A DNA stretch of 64,000 nt. Source: an uncultured Clostridia bacterium (GTDB lineage: Bacteria; Bacillota; Clostridia; Christensenellales; Borkfalkiaceae). Positions 49,932 to 60,018 of the stretch are shown piece after piece (within the stretch, counting starts at the first letter, position 1; the number at the start of each line of letters is the position of its first letter). The stretch lies in NCBI GenBank assembly GCA_944354125.1, contig CALVPT010000009.1, forward strand, positions 1-64,000, in the 5' to 3' direction. The notes beneath the pieces are model-generated. The model was not told the DNA's origin, searched no databases, and worked only from the letters and a program-made list of their open reading frames with translations. The translations under genes were made by a program, and so were the position numbers.

Positions 49932-51353
49932 ATGAAGAAAACAAAAATTATTTGTACTCTCGGACCTGCAAGCGAGAGCGAAGAGGTATTGTCCAAGCTC
50001 ATAGACGCGGGAATGAACGTTGCCAGACTTAACTTTTCCCACGGCACGCACGAAGAACACGCAAAGAAAATAGCAACCATCAAGAAAGTCAGAGAGGCAA
50101 AAAAAGTCCCTCTCCCCATCATGCTAGACACCAAGGGCCCCGAATTCAGAATCAAGACGTTCGAAAACGGCAAGATAATCCTCAAGGAGGGCGACCCCTT
50201 CACCTTTACTACCGAGGACATCATAGGCAACCAGAGCCGAGTATCCGTATCCTTCGAAGGCATATGCGACCAGATGTATCCCGGAGACAAAATATTGTTG
50301 AATAACGGACTTATGGTTTTCGAAGTCGTAGAGGTCAAAAAGCCCGACGTTATATGCAAGACCGTAATCGGAGGCGAACTCTCCAACCGCAAGTCCATGT
50401 TCTTCCCCGACAAGGAACTTGAAATGGTTTACCTCTCCGAACAGGACAAGGCCGACCTTAAATTCGGCGTGGAACAGGGCATAGATTTCGTCGCCTGCTC
50501 CTTCGTTTCAAAGGCTCAGGACATCATAGACGTCAGAAACTGGCTGGACGAATGCGGCGACACCAAGGGCGACATCGAAATAATAGCAAAGATTGAGAGC
50601 CGCGCAGGCGTCAATAATCTCGAATCGATTATGGAGGTCTGCAACGGCGTAATGGTCGCAAGGGGCGACCTCGGCGTAGAAGTTCCCTATGAGGAACTCC
50701 CCGCCATACAGAAGATGATAATCAACAGTTGCCGAATTCACGGCAAGCGCTCCATAACGGCTACGGAAATGCTGGAATCGATGATTAAGCAGCCCCGTCC
50801 CACCAGAGCGGAAATATCCGATGTCGCAAACGCCGTATATGACGGCTCCTCCGCCATCATGCTCTCGGGCGAAACGGCGGCAGGCGCTTACCCGGTCGAG
50901 GCAGTCAAGGCCATGGCAAGAATAGCCGAACAGGCCGAGGCAAACACCGCATACATCGCATACATCAAGGAGAGCGATTACCACATCAAAAACCTTGCCG
51001 AAGCCCTCTCCCATTCCGCCTGCACGCTCGCCCAGGACATCGGCGCGAAGGTCATAGTCGTCTGCACGAGAACGGGCGGCACGGCAAGGACTGTTTCCAG
51101 ATTCCGCCCCATGATAGACATCGTCGGCATGACGACGGACGAACACGCTTACAGAAAGCTGGCGCTGAGCTGGGGCGTAATCCCCGTAATGAGCGAGGAA
51201 TTCTATTCGGTCGACGTACTCTTCCACTACGCCAAGAGGGCTGCGATTGATACCGGCCTGGTTAAGAAGGGTGACAAAATCGTCCTTACCGGCGGCACCC
51301 CCAACGGCAAGAGCGGCAACTCCAACCTCATCAACGTCGAGACCATACAGTAA
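49932..51353 (+). CDS. pyk: Pyruvate kinase
   Basis: Last ATP-yielding step of glycolysis. The opening KIICTLGPAS, the active-site stretch IIAKIESRAGVNNLE (catalytic Lys in IAKIE) and the MVARGDLGVEV phosphate/metal site are all intact. At 473 residues it lacks the extra C-terminal domain found in Bacillus enzymes. It is a single gene with promoter, CAGGAG ribosome-binding site and terminator. Confidence 0.97.
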   Translation: MKKTKIICTLGPASESEEVLSKLIDAGMNVARLNFSHGTHEEHAKKIATIKKVREAKKVPLPIMLDTKGPEFRIKTFENGKIILKEGDPFTFTTEDIIGNQSRVSVSFEGICDQMYPGDKILLNNGLMVFEVVEVKKPDVICKTVIGGELSNRKSMFFPDKELEMVYLSEQDKADLKFGVEQGIDFVACSFVSKAQDIIDVRNWLDECGDTKGDIEIIAKIESRAGVNNLESIMEVCNGVMVARGDLGVEVPYEELPAIQKMIINSCRIHGKRSITATEMLESMIKQPRPTRAEISDVANAVYDGSSAIMLSGETAAGAYPVEAVKAMARIAEQAEANTAYIAYIKESDYHIKNLAEALSHSACTLAQDIGAKVIVVCTRTGGTARTVSRFRPMIDIVGMTTDEHAYRKLALSWGVIPVMSEEFYSVDVLFHYAKRAAIDTGLVKKGDKIVLTGGTPNGKSGNSNLINVETIQ

Positions 51354-51371
51354 ATTCAACGTAAAATATTT

Positions 51372-51406
51372 GCGGCTGCGCAGAAAACTGCGCAGCCGCT
51401 TTTTTC
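51372..51406 (+). terminator. Terminator of pyk
   Basis: The 12-bp stem GCGGCTGCGCAG/CTGCGCAGCCGC is followed by TTTTTTC. Confidence 0.92.
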
Positions 51407-51446
51407 TTTATGGGATATCGGCTAATTGTCTGCCGATATCTTTGCT

Positions 51447-54400
51447 TTATCTAAGAGTTACGAACGTTCCGACAAGCAGGTTTTCATTGTCAGGGCTTTC
51501 GATGTACTCCCAGACATTTTCCATATCGAGGAACATCCACGTTACCCAGAAACTCTTGTCCTGAAGACGTCCGAGAGGAACGACGCTTACGCCGTAATCT
51601 GCGTTATGCTCTTCGAACTTTGCGAAACAGTTGGTGATTATGCAATCTGCCGTCGTCACATAGCCGCCGATTATGCCCGAACAGTTCTTTTCGGCAACCG
51701 TTATGGGTGCGGTAGAACCTGCATGGTACAGGTCGCCATAGTTGAGACAATTGGTTATCCTGAGCTTGCCGACGCCCTGCTGATAGCCGAGTATGCCGCC
51801 TGCCCTGTTGCCCGACTTACATACGCCCGCAAAGTAGCAGTTGCTTATTTCGAGCGTGAAATTGATGGTCGTCTTCTGGGTATCGTAGGTGCCGACAATG
51901 CCGCCCGCCTGACCTGAAGTGCCCTCTATCGTAGCATCGACGAAACAGTTGCTTATATAAACTTCGAGGTCGAGCGTGGGCGCGCTGGTCGCCTGAATGA
52001 ATCCGACAATGCCGCCCGCTCTCTGAGTATCGGCAAATACGCCCGTATCATCTCTGTCATTTATGAGCGAAACCCTGTCGATGTAGAGAGGCATTGAGGC
52101 TTCAAGCGCCTGACCGACGAGAGAACCTGCCCTCTGACTGTTGGAGAGCACAAAGATATTCTTCAGCTTGATATTGTAGAGATATCCGCCGTAAGCTTCG
52201 GCGATAATGCCTACCTTAGTGCCCGAATTGGTAATTCTGATATCCTCGAAGGTGATGTTCATAATCGTGCCGCCCTTGAGCGAGCTGAATACGTTGGCAT
52301 CTCCGTCCTTTGTCGCAGTCGAGGTTATTCCCTTTACGGTATAGCCCTGTCCGTTCAACAGGCCGACGAATCCGCTCTGTCCGACCGTCCACGCATAGTC
52401 AGAGAAGTCGAGGTCGTTCTGAAGCAGATATATCTTGTTTGCATCGCCGCCGTTTACCGCAAGATTATGGAACTCGTCGAGAGTAGAGATGTTTACGGTT
52501 CCGACGTCTACGGAGTAAATTTCGGATGTAAGCTTGCCGTTAGGATTGAATACGCCGAACTTTACGGTATAAGCTCCCGAATTTTCGTTTTCAAACTGAT
52601 GGTTGAACTTATCGCCGAATATCTCCACTTCGGTACCCTCCGCCTTGAGAGTATCGGCGGTTACGTCCCCGTCGGTCACCATTGCGTATACCGAACCGGA
52701 AACGTTGGAAAGCTCGCCCGAGATAATGAAACCGACCTTATTTACGCTGAGCGAAGGCTCGCCCACAAAGTCTATGTCTCCGTTCGCGTCAACTACGTAA
52801 ATTCTGTAAGTATACGACGCACTGTCTTCGGGATTGGACTTAAGCGTGACCGTCTTGGTGATTTCGTATACGCCTGCAGTACCCGTAGAGAATCCGATTA
52901 TCGGACTGATTTCGGTAAACTGACTGTTAGCGTCAGGCGCGTGCATATATTTCGAAGTCACATTATACAGGTTCTCGTTAAGTATTTTGCCGTTATAATC
53001 CGAACCGTCGTAGACTATCAGGTCAGGCTCCTTGTAATTTTCGTTCTTGTTCTTGATTATTACGCCGTCCTGAACGTCTTCTACTTCTATTCCGCCTATG
53101 AATGGATTGGCCTCGGCAACGGTAATGCCTATGTCTACCTTTTCGGTAATGCCCTTATAGGTTATTTCAGCCATGAGGTTTACGGTTTTTACTTCCGACT
53201 GGCGGTATACCTCTATCCTGACATACTCGAGTTGGGAAATCGAGGGTTCGGGACCGTAATCCTGCGTAACTTTCAGCACGTTGCTGTCGGACGACGTCCA
53301 CGCAATGGTTGCGCCGTACATCTTAGTCAGCACGTTGAAGTCCTGATATACGTGTCTCGTGTCGGCAGGCACATAGAGCGAGTCCTTGATTGCCTGCATT
53401 ATCGCCTCGTCTTCGCTGTCAAATGCCGTAAGGTCGGACTGGGCATAATGCGCGTAATCATTCCACGATGATTTGGATAAATCGCAACCTATCTTATGCT
53501 CGTCCCCGAACAAAAGGCTGTAGTCATTTATTCTGAGGACGTCGCCCATATTGACCGAACCGTCGTCGTTGCGGTAGATTTCGTGTATTTCCCTGCTCAT
53601 TCCCATATCTTCCTCGGGAAGAGCGGCAAATATTTCGGTTGCCGAAGGAGCGGCGACCGATTCGCCGAGATACTTTGTTCCGCTGGCCTTTTCGCCCGCA
53701 TTTTCAGCATCTGCCGCTTCGCCTATCTTGTAAGCCGTCTTGCCGCCGCTGACGCTGAAAAAGGAATATTCCACCGAGCCCTTATAGCGGTCGCTGTCAA
53801 CGCCGTTTGCGTTATTGTTTATCGAAAGCACTTCGGAAAGGTTGTTATAGCTGTTTCCGTCCCTCGCGAGGTCGATGTTGCCGTGGTCCGCCATCGTATC
53901 CTGGCCGAGTTGCAAAATATTGCCGAAGGACTCGTTTTCCGTCTGTCCGTCCTGCTTTGCCTTGACATAAGTACCCTTTATCTGAGGGTCAGTCGCAGAA
54001 TTTCCATCAGCGTCGACATAGCTGCCCTCGCTGTTTTTAATATAGCCATTGTCGTCAAGCGATGCATAGACGCTCTTGCCCTTGCAGACGCCGCTCTCGT
54101 CGACGATGGCATATACGGTCTTATACTCGTTATCCGAGTAGAGAATATATCCGTCTGAGCCTATGGCGTTATAGTATTGAGAAGTTTTGCCGTTTTCATC
54201 GACTATGTTCATATGCGAACGGGTATCGACGAGCGCAGAATTATTATAGGAAGTTACCTGCCTTACGGAGATAGTGCCGGGATTGGAGTTATCCGTAACG
54301 CCGTGCATTCTGTTATTGAATGAAAGGCAGTTTTCAAGAATTACGTCGCCCTCCATCGTACCGCCGCCCAGTTTAAATCCGTTGCCGTCGCCGTCGCGCG

Positions 54401-55352
54401 TAGAATAAACGTTGGTATTCGCCTCGTCATAATCGCTGTTGTAGGTTTCGAATTTGGAATTGAATTCCTCCTGAGTTTCGAGGAGGTAACCGTTTTCGAA
54501 CGCCACACAGTTATACATTATTACGCAGCCGATATTGCCGCTTTCGGTCTTTGCATAGAGGTCCCAACCGTCGTCGGAATTGCGGTAAGCTATGCAGCCG
54601 TCAAATACGTTATGATAGCCTACGGTCAGTTTTGCCGCGAACCCGTCGGCGTTTTCGCCATACGTCTCGTTGTCATAGTTGTTGTACGACGTGCAGTTTT
54701 TGATGAGATTGTAGCTCGGCCACTGCTCTATGCTGTTATAGCCGCTTTCGCTTCTGCCGAGCTGCAGACCTGTATCCCTGTTATCGTAAAATTCGCTGTT
54801 GAGGACGGTATTATAACTGCCGCCGATGTACATTCCGTTATCGCCTGCTCCGCATATGTCCACGCCGTCCCACACGATGTAGTTGCCCTTGATTTCAACG
54901 CCGCGGTTTGTCGAAAGGAAGTTCATCTTATAGAAACTTATGACGGCATCCTGCTCGGGATCTGCATTCTTTATAGTTATGGGATTGTTATAGGCGCCGC
55001 TGTAGTCAATGACTATGCGCTGTGAGAGCGAATATGTACCCGGCTGAACGAGAACGGTATCGCCAGGCTTTAAAATAGACGACTCGATTGAGCCCGAATT
55101 ATGGAGCAAAGTATAGATATCGTAAGGGTTGCTTTCGGAGCCGTCGCCGTTTGCCGAACCTGTGGTGGAAACGTAGTAAGTTTTACCTTCCGTTACTGTG
55201 GTTCCCCCATCTCCTCCGTCGCCTCCGTCACCCCCGTTGCCGCTGTCTCCGCCTTTTTTACAGCCTGCAGCTCCGAAGCTGAAGACCATCATGGCTGAGA
55301 GGGCAAGGACGGAAAACTTAGTAAAAATCTTTGCCAGTTCCTTTTTTCTCAT
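51447..55352 (-). CDS. Surface lipoprotein, PL9-like pectate lyase with GLUG-like region
   Basis: Large cell-surface protein of 1301 residues. The lipoprotein signal ends FGAAGC (Cys at about 31), followed by a Gly/Asp linker with GGDGGDGGDGG. Residues about 55-430 form a right-handed beta-helix with PL9 features: NADGFAAKLTVG (candidate catalytic Lys) and RNSDDGWDLY (calcium-binding Asp). The middle has Ig-like beta domains (about 640-930). Residues about 960-1260 hold repeats of the type AGSLVGQ, AGGIVGFIQ, AGGIVGTYD and AGGILGYQQ, like GLUG repeats. Likely role: pectin cleavage and binding at the cell surface. Confidence 0.82.
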   Translation of the reverse strand: MRKKELAKIFTKFSVLALSAMMVFSFGAAGCKKGGDSGNGGDGGDGGDGGTTVTEGKTYYVSTTGSANGDGSESNPYDIYTLLHNSGSIESSILKPGDTVLVQPGTYSLSQRIVIDYSGAYNNPITIKNADPEQDAVISFYKMNFLSTNRGVEIKGNYIVWDGVDICGAGDNGMYIGGSYNTVLNSEFYDNRDTGLQLGRSESGYNSIEQWPSYNLIKNCTSYNNYDNETYGENADGFAAKLTVGYHNVFDGCIAYRNSDDGWDLYAKTESGNIGCVIMYNCVAFENGYLLETQEEFNSKFETYNSDYDEANTNVYSTRDGDGNGFKLGGGTMEGDVILENCLSFNNRMHGVTDNSNPGTISVRQVTSYNNSALVDTRSHMNIVDENGKTSQYYNAIGSDGYILYSDNEYKTVYAIVDESGVCKGKSVYASLDDNGYIKNSEGSYVDADGNSATDPQIKGTYVKAKQDGQTENESFGNILQLGQDTMADHGNIDLARDGNSYNNLSEVLSINNNANGVDSDRYKGSVEYSFFSVSGGKTAYKIGEAADAENAGEKASGTKYLGESVAAPSATEIFAALPEEDMGMSREIHEIYRNDDGSVNMGDVLRINDYSLLFGDEHKIGCDLSKSSWNDYAHYAQSDLTAFDSEDEAIMQAIKDSLYVPADTRHVYQDFNVLTKMYGATIAWTSSDSNVLKVTQDYGPEPSISQLEYVRIEVYRQSEVKTVNLMAEITYKGITEKVDIGITVAEANPFIGGIEVEDVQDGVIIKNKNENYKEPDLIVYDGSDYNGKILNENLYNVTSKYMHAPDANSQFTEISPIIGFSTGTAGVYEITKTVTLKSNPEDSASYTYRIYVVDANGDIDFVGEPSLSVNKVGFIISGELSNVSGSVYAMVTDGDVTADTLKAEGTEVEIFGDKFNHQFENENSGAYTVKFGVFNPNGKLTSEIYSVDVGTVNISTLDEFHNLAVNGGDANKIYLLQNDLDFSDYAWTVGQSGFVGLLNGQGYTVKGITSTATKDGDANVFSSLKGGTIMNITFEDIRITNSGTKVGIIAEAYGGYLYNIKLKNIFVLSNSQRAGSLVGQALEASMPLYIDRVSLINDRDDTGVFADTQRAGGIVGFIQATSAPTLDLEVYISNCFVDATIEGTSGQAGGIVGTYDTQKTTINFTLEISNCYFAGVCKSGNRAGGILGYQQGVGKLRITNCLNYGDLYHAGSTAPITVAEKNCSGIIGGYVTTADCIITNCFAKFEEHNADYGVSVVPLGRLQDKSFWVTWMFLDMENVWEYIESPDNENLLVGTFVTLR

Positions 55353-55391
55353 ATAAATATCCTTATTTCAATTTTTGTCCGCAAAATTATC

Positions 55392-55426
55392 TTACACTCA
55401 ACGGCATTTTTAGCCGTTGAGTGTAA
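55392..55426 (-). terminator. Terminator after the frameshifted surface gene
   Basis: The 14-bp stem TTACACTCAACGGC/GCCGTTGAGTGTAA lies between the two large surface-protein genes. Confidence 0.7.
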
Positions 55427-55468
55427 AGATTTACAAAAAATTCAATTCTCTGAATTTATACAACCATC

Positions 55469-58005
55469 TCAATTGCCTGCATAGTCAATTTCGATATACC
55501 AGATATTGATTGAACTGCCCTCACTGCCGAGATAGAATGTGCCGCCAGCATCAACCGTATATGACTGCAAAACGCCACTCTTGTCAACTGCAGTTCCTGC
55601 CACAACTTTTTCACCGTTAGAATTATACAAGCTCAATGTTCTAGCATCAGCGCCACTGCTTGCATAAATGACCTTAATAGTTGCGCCGGAAACGAGGTTT
55701 AATTTAATGGAATTATTACCGACATTATCGGCTTTGAACGAACCGCCGAGCTGTACTCTGTTTGTGTATTTGATATCGTCGATAGTAACATCATTAGAAC
55801 CTGCTTTATTGCCCGTTCCTACCGTTATCGTGCCAGGTACAAGTACATATTCTTCGGTAATCTTATCTCCGCCAATTCCGTCAACGTCTTCCGCCGTTAT
55901 AGTATACTTGACGTCCTGAAGCCCCTGACCAACGATACTGAATGTGTATGTACACGTAAGGTTTGCGGTATTCGTTCCGTCGCCGACAACAGCTTCGACA
56001 GTTACGGTATACTCACCTGCGGCAAGGGCTTTGCCTGTTTCGTCAATTTCCTCGCCGTTAAGCTTTACCGTATATGAGGTTACCGTTGCTTCGGCATTTT
56101 CTCCCACAGGCGAAACAACTATGTCGCTCTTCTTTACAGTTAACGTAGTTTGACCTTCGGCAAGCTGATTGTTGAATCCGTCCTTAAGTGAGGCCGAGAC
56201 GCCTGTAATGCCGGCAACAGCCGATTCTACAGTAATATTATATGTCGTTTTGAATTCTCCATAAGTTACCGTTACCGTCTGCTCGCCGAGCTTAGTCATA
56301 TCATAGCCTGTATAGGTTACGGTAGACGTATCGGAAACAGTCCTATATGTAGCATCGCACGTTACAGGGTTTACGACGGCTTCTTTTATAACCAACCCTT
56401 CACTCGTAAACGTGTCGCCTACCTTATAAACTGTGGTGGCATTTTCTGTTTCAACATCGATAGACTGCGTCTCCGTTTCCGTAGGAAGTCCGACGTCTTC
56501 GCCTGCTCCGCTGACTATATTGTCAACCTGAATATAGAAAATATATACATCTGATGTATTAGCTGATGTAAGATAATATTTACCTTCTTCGCTTACATTC
56601 GCAACGCTCTTCTTCATTACACTACTCTCGGCTGAAAGATCTTTAATTACACTTTGACTTGAAGTCGTAATTGTAGTATAATCGTCGACGTCGTAAAGAG
56701 CTATTCCTCTATCAGCATCTGCAGTTGCCCAATATATCGTAATTTTAGCTGCCCCGAGGGTATTGATTTCAATTACTCTATCAAACTGAACATTCCCGTT
56801 TTTATCAAAAGAACCTCCGCCGAACTGGAACCTCTGAGTAAATATCTTGCCGTCAATCTCTTTGGTTGAAGCAGAAACTTTTGCTTTGCCGTCACTGGCA
56901 AGAATTTTACCTACAACCACGTCTCCCTGCTTCAGTTCAGTATTTACGGGTGTAGGCGCAATTTCCATTCCGCCGAAGTTGACTGCATACGAAACGCTGT
57001 GCGAGTTCTGGTCAGCGGTAATCGAATAAGGCACTTTCAAAGTGAAATTCACCTCATCATAAGTAATGGTAACAGTCGCTTCGCGTTCTCCGACTGCGGT
57101 AGTCTCTACTCCGCTGATTGTGACGTCTTCGGTGACATCGACCTTGGCTCCGCTTGCAAGCGTTACCGTGAATTTCCACGTGGAAGTCATGCTGTCGGTC
57201 GTGCTCTGCGTCTGAGTCTTGACGGCATCGGCATTTATCGCAAGAGTATCTGCAACTACGGGGTCATTAACCGTAATGCTTATGAACGCACTTAAGTCAA
57301 CCGTCTCGGTCGCTCCTTCGGGCAGGATGCCTTCAAGCTTTACATAGATCATGTACGTTCCCGCAGAGGATACGCCGTTGAGATTTTCAAGAGTTTCGCT
57401 TCCCTTGAAATATGTTATTGTAGCCTTGGAAAGATCTACCTCCCCGAGTTTTTCGCTTGCTGCGTCGGCATAATATACCTTTAAATCGGCGGTTGAAATG
57501 TCTACCGTGGGCGAAGCTGCGCTGAGCGTATACGTAGTGGTCGTCTTCTCGATTATAAGGCCGCTCGTCCCTTCGGGTGCAGGAATGCCTTCAACTTCGG
57601 GGGCAGTCTGCATCTGATATCCGCAAACATCGCATTTGCCGCTTCATTCGCATCCACATGGTTTGCGGCATCCTTCTTCTGGTCGGTATGTTCACAAGTT
57701 GCGGCATGCCAATGCTGCGTCGCGTCGGAAGTCCACTCATTCGAATATGTATGCGTATGCTCTTCTTCGACTTCCATCTGATATCCGCAGACGTCGCACT
57801 TGCCGTCGTCGTTTGCATCCACATGATCGCCGAGATCCTTTTTCTGATCCTCATGCGCGCAAGTGGCGGCATGCCAATGCTGCGTCTCGCTTGTCGACCA
57901 CTTCTCGTCATAGGTATGCGTGTGACAACCGGCTAAGGCTGCTACACCTGCCGTTACCGTACTTGCAATCACAAATACGGAAAGCAACTTAGTTAATTTA
58001 CTCAT
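55469..58005 (-). pseudogene. Surface lipoprotein with His/Cys repeats and Ig-like domains, frameshifted
   Basis: Two open frames read as one gene broken near 57639. Part 1 (58005 down to 57553) opens with a lipoprotein signal (MSKLTKLLSVF ... ALAGC) and two repeats of about 54 residues with HTHTY, QHWHAATC and HVDAN; the first repeat also has GKCDVCGYQM. In the second repeat one G appears lost, so GKCDVCGYQMQ continues only in the next frame, which is part 2 (to 55469). Part 2 (about 714 residues) holds Ig-like domains and two similar beta-sandwich modules, the last ending IWYIEIDYAGN. Restored length is about 845 residues. It could be a sequencing error, a pseudogene or a slip-regulated gene. 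Confidence 0.75.
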
Positions 58006-58181
58006 TAATTCTCCTCCGCCAGAATCAGGTAAAAATTTCCGCCCATTCTGAACATATTTAGTAATTGTAATTCTATCACCCTTCTTTGGCAATGTCAATA
58101 CCTGTTTGCAAATTTATAACACTTTAAGTTAATTTCTTGCAATATTATTCTTTCACATTTGTAATTTCCTATAAAATAAGT

Positions 58182-58407
58182 AAAAAAATAAACACCTCAT
58201 ACAGAGGTGCTGAAAATTCAATGCTAAATCCGCTTATGCCGTGTATATGAAAATCACTAACCCGCTTCTCGCAGGTGGGTGCGCCGAGGCAACAAATATT
58301 CGGACTTTCCGCTATTGCAGACCTTGCCTATTGCTGCGAACAAGCGCTCCCGATAAAATAAACTGTGGATTACGAATATTCCATACCACGCACACAGCAG
58401 ACTTATC
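58182..58407 (-). ncRNA. Structured non-coding RNA, possibly 6S RNA
   Basis: A transcription unit without a reading frame. Promoter TTGCAT-17-TATAAT gives a start near 58407; terminator CACCTC/GAGGTG plus T run lies at 58182-58212. The RNA folds as a rod: closing stem TGCTGTGTG (58391-58399) with TACACGGCA (58237-58245), an inner stem GAATATTCG (58373-58381) with CGAATATTTG (58293-58302), a large open centre, and a small hairpin in the 3' half (ACCTGCGAGAAGCGGGT). Size and architecture fit 6S RNA, the regulator that binds sigma-A RNA polymerase. The name is inference. Confidence 0.55.
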
Positions 58408-58413
58408 AATTAG

Positions 58414-58442
58414 ATTATACTATACTCTTTTGCAAAATGCAA
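58414..58442 (-). promoter_or_regulatory. Promoter of the structured ncRNA
   Basis: Minus-strand TTGCAT (58437-58442), a 17-bp spacer and TATAAT (58414-58419). Confidence 0.7.
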
Positions 58443-58557
58443 CAGGTAATTTATAGAAGATTAATTTTTATTTTTGCCGCATATAATTGCTTTTTACTTG
58501 CTTTTTGATTTGCTATAAAGTAAAATTATTTACAAAGAAATTTCAAGAGGTAAACTT

Positions 58558-59889
58558 ATGGAAGAGATGACCGGCGTTATCCCCTGCACTTCCACCCCCT
58601 ATGCCGAATTTAAAAATCACATAGGCGAAGAAGTTACGATTAAGGGCGCCATTCACAATATCAGAGACATGTCCGACTTCGCCTTCATAATCGTAAGGAC
58701 GGCAAGAGAACTCATACAGTGCGTATATTCGCCCGAATTTTCAGACTATCGCCTTGACGACAAGGTCGTCGAACAGTGCTCCGCCAAGATTTCAGGCAAG
58801 GTCGTAAAGAGCGAGACGAGAGACGGCAGCGAAAGATATGAACTGCAGATTCACAATATAGAGATACTCTCCACCCCTGCGGCAATACCCCCCGTCGTAA
58901 TCTCCAAAAAGCAGATTAACTGCGATCTGAACGTCAACCTTGACTATCGACCCGTAACGCTCAGAAACCCCAAGGAAAGGGCCATCTTCAAGATTCAGGA
59001 AGGCATTCAGAGGGGGTTCAGAGAATATCTCATGAGTCAGGGCTTCACCGAAGTTCACACTCCCAAGATAAACTTTGCAGGCGCCGAGGGCGGCACGAAC
59101 GTGTTCAAGCTCGACTACTTCGGAAAACAGGTTTACCTTGCACAGAGCCCCCAGCTCTACAAGCAGGCACTCGTACCCGTATATGAAAGAGTATTCGAGA
59201 TAGGACCCGTGTTCAGAGCCGAACACCACGATACGTCAAGACACCTCAACGAGTATATCTCCATGGACTTCGAGATGGGCTTCATCGAGAGCTTCACCGA
59301 CATAATGAACATGGAAACGGGCGTGCTTAAGTATATTATGCAGCTGCTTAAAACCGAATACGCCCCCGAAGTAGAGCTTTTGAAAGTAGACATTCCCGAA
59401 ATTACCTCCATTCCCTGCATAAGGTTCAAGGATGCAAAGGAAATGTGCGTCAAGAAGCTCAAGCACATCACCGACATGAAGGACTTCGAACCCGAAGAGG
59501 AAGCCTTCCTCGGCAAGTGGGCAAAACAGCAGTTCAATTCCGATTTCCTGTTCGTCACGCACTACCTCTCCAAGAAGCGCCCCTTCTACACGATGGACGA
59601 CCCCGAAGACCCCGAAGTCACCCTGTCGTTCGACCTCATTTTCAGAGGCATAGAGATAACCTCGGGCGGACAACGTATACACGACTACAACATGCAGGTA
59701 GAAAAGATGAAAAAGCTCGGAATGAACCCCGACGAGTTCGAGACCTACCTCATGCTGCATAAGTACGGCGCTCCCCCTCACGGAGGACTCGGCCTCGGTC
59801 TTGAAAGACTTACAATGCACCTTTTAGGCTTCAAGAACGTAAGAAATGCGGCAATGTTCCCCAGAGACATAAACAGAGTTACGCCTTAA
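58558..59889 (+). CDS. aspS: Aspartyl-tRNA synthetase, archaeal/AspRS2 type
   Basis: Charges tRNA with aspartate. At 443 residues and without the bacterial GAD insertion it is the compact archaeal-type enzyme. An N-terminal OB-fold anticodon domain (about 15-110) precedes the class II core: motif 2 region PVFRAEHHDTSRHLNEY and motif 3 GGLGLGLERLTMHLLG. His occurs in GAIHNIRD where tRNA-Asp-specific archaeal enzymes have Trp, but the Pro typical of relaxed enzymes is not evident, so specificity for tRNA-Asp versus tRNA-Asn is open. A second, bacterial-type AspRS lies at 63179 with gatCAB. Confidence 0.92.
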   Translation: MEEMTGVIPCTSTPYAEFKNHIGEEVTIKGAIHNIRDMSDFAFIIVRTARELIQCVYSPEFSDYRLDDKVVEQCSAKISGKVVKSETRDGSERYELQIHNIEILSTPAAIPPVVISKKQINCDLNVNLDYRPVTLRNPKERAIFKIQEGIQRGFREYLMSQGFTEVHTPKINFAGAEGGTNVFKLDYFGKQVYLAQSPQLYKQALVPVYERVFEIGPVFRAEHHDTSRHLNEYISMDFEMGFIESFTDIMNMETGVLKYIMQLLKTEYAPEVELLKVDIPEITSIPCIRFKDAKEMCVKKLKHITDMKDFEPEEEAFLGKWAKQQFNSDFLFVTHYLSKKRPFYTMDDPEDPEVTLSFDLIFRGIEITSGGQRIHDYNMQVEKMKKLGMNPDEFETYLMLHKYGAPPHGGLGLGLERLTMHLLGFKNVRNAAMFPRDINRVTP

Positions 59890-59904
59890 ACATTTTATAT
59901 GTCG

Positions 59905-59943
59905 GGCGCGCGGCTTTTTCTAAAGCCGCGCGCCTGTTTTTTT
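59905..59943 (+). terminator. Terminator of the archaeal-type aspS
   Basis: The 13-bp stem GGCGCGCGGCTTT/AAAGCCGCGCGCC is followed by TGTTTTTTT. Confidence 0.9.
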
Positions 59944-59956
59944 ATCAATATGTGAG

Positions 59957-59990
59957 AATGCGGCGACGGAAATTTTTCCGTCGCCGCATT
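59957..59990 (-). terminator. Terminator of the gat operon
   Basis: The 16-bp stem AATGCGGCGACGGAAA/TTTCCGTCGCCGCATT lies downstream of gatB. Confidence 0.82.
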
Positions 59991-60018
59991 CTTTCTTAAG
60001 CCGCAATGGCGGCAAATT

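Noticed and set aside
52467..53471. 334-residue open frame opposite the PL9-like gene
   Set aside because: Antisense shadow in a repetitive beta-rich gene; no start signals.
54300..54800. CRISPR-like or tandem DNA repeats in the large surface gene
   Set aside because: Repetition is at the protein level (beta-helix coils) without regular DNA repeats and spacers.
58241..58456. 71-residue frame over the structured RNA
   Set aside because: It covers the opposite strand of the RNA and its promoter; no ribosome-binding site.
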